Shown here: positions 23,153 through 23,822 of the stretch, piece after piece
Layout of the letters: each line of letters begins with the position of its first letter
How positions within the stretch are numbered: the first letter of the stretch is position 1
IMG/VR virus record: IMGVR_UViG_3300010316_000049
Location: 1-23,822 of that record
Source of the DNA: a virus
Direction: 5' to 3' (one strand)
Length of the DNA: 23,822 bases
Notes under the pieces: model-generated
The model's database searches: none
What the model was told of the DNA's origin: nothing
The model's input: only the letters and a program-made list of their open reading frames with translations
Position numbers and translations under genes: made by a program

Positions 23153-23437
23153 TTATTCCTGCGCTTCCATCAAGTCCGATAGATACTTCACCCTATCGGC
23201 GGGTTCCATTTCAAGAACCTCAGTGGAAGGCCAGCCTTCATCTCGCAAGACATTAACCATCTTGCGGATAGTGACGCGCAGCTTGGCAGTACGTGAGGGT
23301 CTAGGCTCAATGCCTGATACCCATGAGTAGTAGGTCTGCCTCGAAGCACCCAGTATCTTAGCCATGTCCTTAACGGTCAGTAGCATCTGCTTACGGAGTG
23401 CCTCGATAGTTTTGAAGTTTAACGGCTTACTCGTCAT
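23153..23437 (-). CDS. XRE-like helix-turn-helix DNA-binding protein
   Basis: 94 residues from ATG 23437, with GGTGAG seven bases upstream; an in-frame extension to 23485 runs over the previous gene and is not supported. Residues about 7-40 are a helix-turn-helix of XRE/Cro type: FKTIEALRKQMLLTVKDMAK, then ILGASRQTYYSWVSG, where ASRQTYYSW is the recognition helix. The C-terminal half is helical (TAKLRVTIRKMVNVLRDEG) and could dimerise. The start overlaps the stop of the acidic/basic protein gene by 11 bases, so translation is coupled. It could regulate the early/late switch or this operon; the inverted repeats at 20111 and 20150 are candidate targets but nothing in the sequence proves it. Confidence 0.78.
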   Translation of the reverse strand: MTSKPLNFKTIEALRKQMLLTVKDMAKILGASRQTYYSWVSGIEPRPSRTAKLRVTIRKMVNVLRDEGWPSTEVLEMEPADRVKYLSDLMEAQE

Positions 23438-23822
23438 CTGCCATCTCACCCAACAAGCCAGCAATCTCCTCTTCCAGATCGCCATTAGGCTCAGCTACTT
23501 TTGCAGCTGGCTTCTTAGCAGCTGGCTTCTTAGCAGCTGGCTTCTTCGGTGCCTCTACTTCATCCTCGTCGCCGTCCTCAGCTTCAAGAGCTTCCATCTC
23601 TGCCTTCATCTTGGCCAGCTTGTCAGCCTTCCGCTTCTTCTCAGCAGCAGCTGCGACTTCGGCAGGGTCTGGCTCATCCTCGGCAGCCTTAGCAGCATCA
23701 GCCTTCTTCTTGGCAATGGCAGCCCGCTTAGCCTCCAGCTGTGCCTGCAACTCAGCTTCTTCATCGTCTTCTTCAGACGACTCTTCAGCTTCCTCTTCTG
23801 GCTCTGGCTCTGGCTCTGGCTC
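23427..23822 (-). CDS. acidic/Lys-Ala-Pro-repeat protein, 5' end missing
   Basis: The frame is open to the window edge, so at least 131 C-terminal residues are seen and the true start is outside; TTG 23750 is only an internal candidate. The visible N-terminus is acidic with EPEPEPEP and a Glu/Asp/Ser run. A helical Ala/Lys-rich part follows (KRAAIAKKKADAAKAAEDE), then EDGDEDEVEAPKKP. Three AAKKP units recall histone H1-type tails, and the end is acidic again (LEEEIAGLLGEMADDE). No catalytic domain is visible. It may be the disordered C-terminal tail of a larger DNA-binding or replication protein whose folded part lies to the right. Function not assigned. Ends overlapping the helix-turn-helix start. 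Confidence 0.68.
   Translation of the reverse strand, partial: EPEPEPEPEEEAEESSEEDDEEAELQAQLEAKRAAIAKKKADAAKAAEDEPDPAEVAAAAEKKRKADKLAKMKAEMEALEAEDGDEDEVEAPKKPAAKKPAAKKPAAKVAEPNGDLEEEIAGLLGEMADDE
23503..23547. repeat. three 15-bp tandem repeats encoding AAKKP
   Basis: Unit GCAGCTGGCTTCTTA (plus strand) repeated at 23503, 23518 and 23533, with only the last base of the third copy changed. Read on the minus strand it gives the KKPAA repeats of the cut-off protein. Near-identity at DNA level suggests recent expansion. Confidence 0.9.

Noticed and set aside
1-23822. tRNA genes, integrase, attachment sites or insertion sequences
   Set aside because: None was recognised: the window is almost fully packed with phage-type genes, and the only gap over 100 bp (20078-20201) holds inverted repeats and a terminator.

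Overview
The window looks like part of the genome of a tailed DNA phage (or a closely related prophage) that infects a Gram-negative bacterium. The Gram-negative host is inferred from the overlapping inner- and outer-membrane spanin pair. The podovirus-like, short-tailed type is inferred from the run of internal-virion/ejection-type genes (a small GNAT-like protein, a Gly/Ala-rich membrane protein, a lysozyme-bearing protein and a 2519-residue giant), which resembles the order of T7 genes 13-14-15-16. No host, integrase, tRNA, CRISPR array or insertion sequence can be recognised, so host and lifestyle are left open.

Plus strand, bases 1-2727: lysis region. It holds an R21-like GH24 lysozyme with an N-terminal hydrophobic segment, a small single-TM protein (holin candidate), a secreted NlpC/P60-like cysteine peptidase (TIGR02594 type), an inner-membrane spanin with the outer-membrane spanin gene overlapping it in another frame, a second TM plus coiled-coil protein, and a membrane-anchored protein of unknown role.

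Plus strand, bases 2736-8006: tail and appendage genes. These are a fiber/appendage protein, a Gly-rich small structural protein, an 870-residue tail-nozzle-like protein, a 116-residue unknown and a 267-residue protein with a structural-protein motif. Bases 7996-19305 hold the ejection-protein block, ending in the giant protein with a zincin-like HExxGHHG motif. The plus-strand genes are packed with ATGA, TAATG or short overlaps, as expected for one late operon whose promoter lies left of the window.

The late operon ends with a 53-codon gene (19323-19484), preceded by a strong Shine-Dalgarno, whose product is almost entirely a nine-residue repeat (K-[QK]-TSRPVMG). I consider it the most unusual item here. 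Its stop codon shares the palindrome TTAA with the stop of a converging minus-strand gene.

Minus strand, bases 23822 to 19481 (read right to left): replication/early module. It contains an acidic/basic Lys-Ala-Pro repeat protein cut by the window edge, an XRE-like helix-turn-helix protein, a 961-residue fusion of an AEP-like primase, a Cys cluster and a DUF927-like P-loop ATPase, and a DEDDh (Rv2179c-like) 3'-5' exonuclease. The 124-bp gap between the last two holds two perfect inverted repeats and a rho-independent terminator pointing right, apparently placed to stop plus-strand (late) transcription before it runs antisense into the primase-helicase gene.
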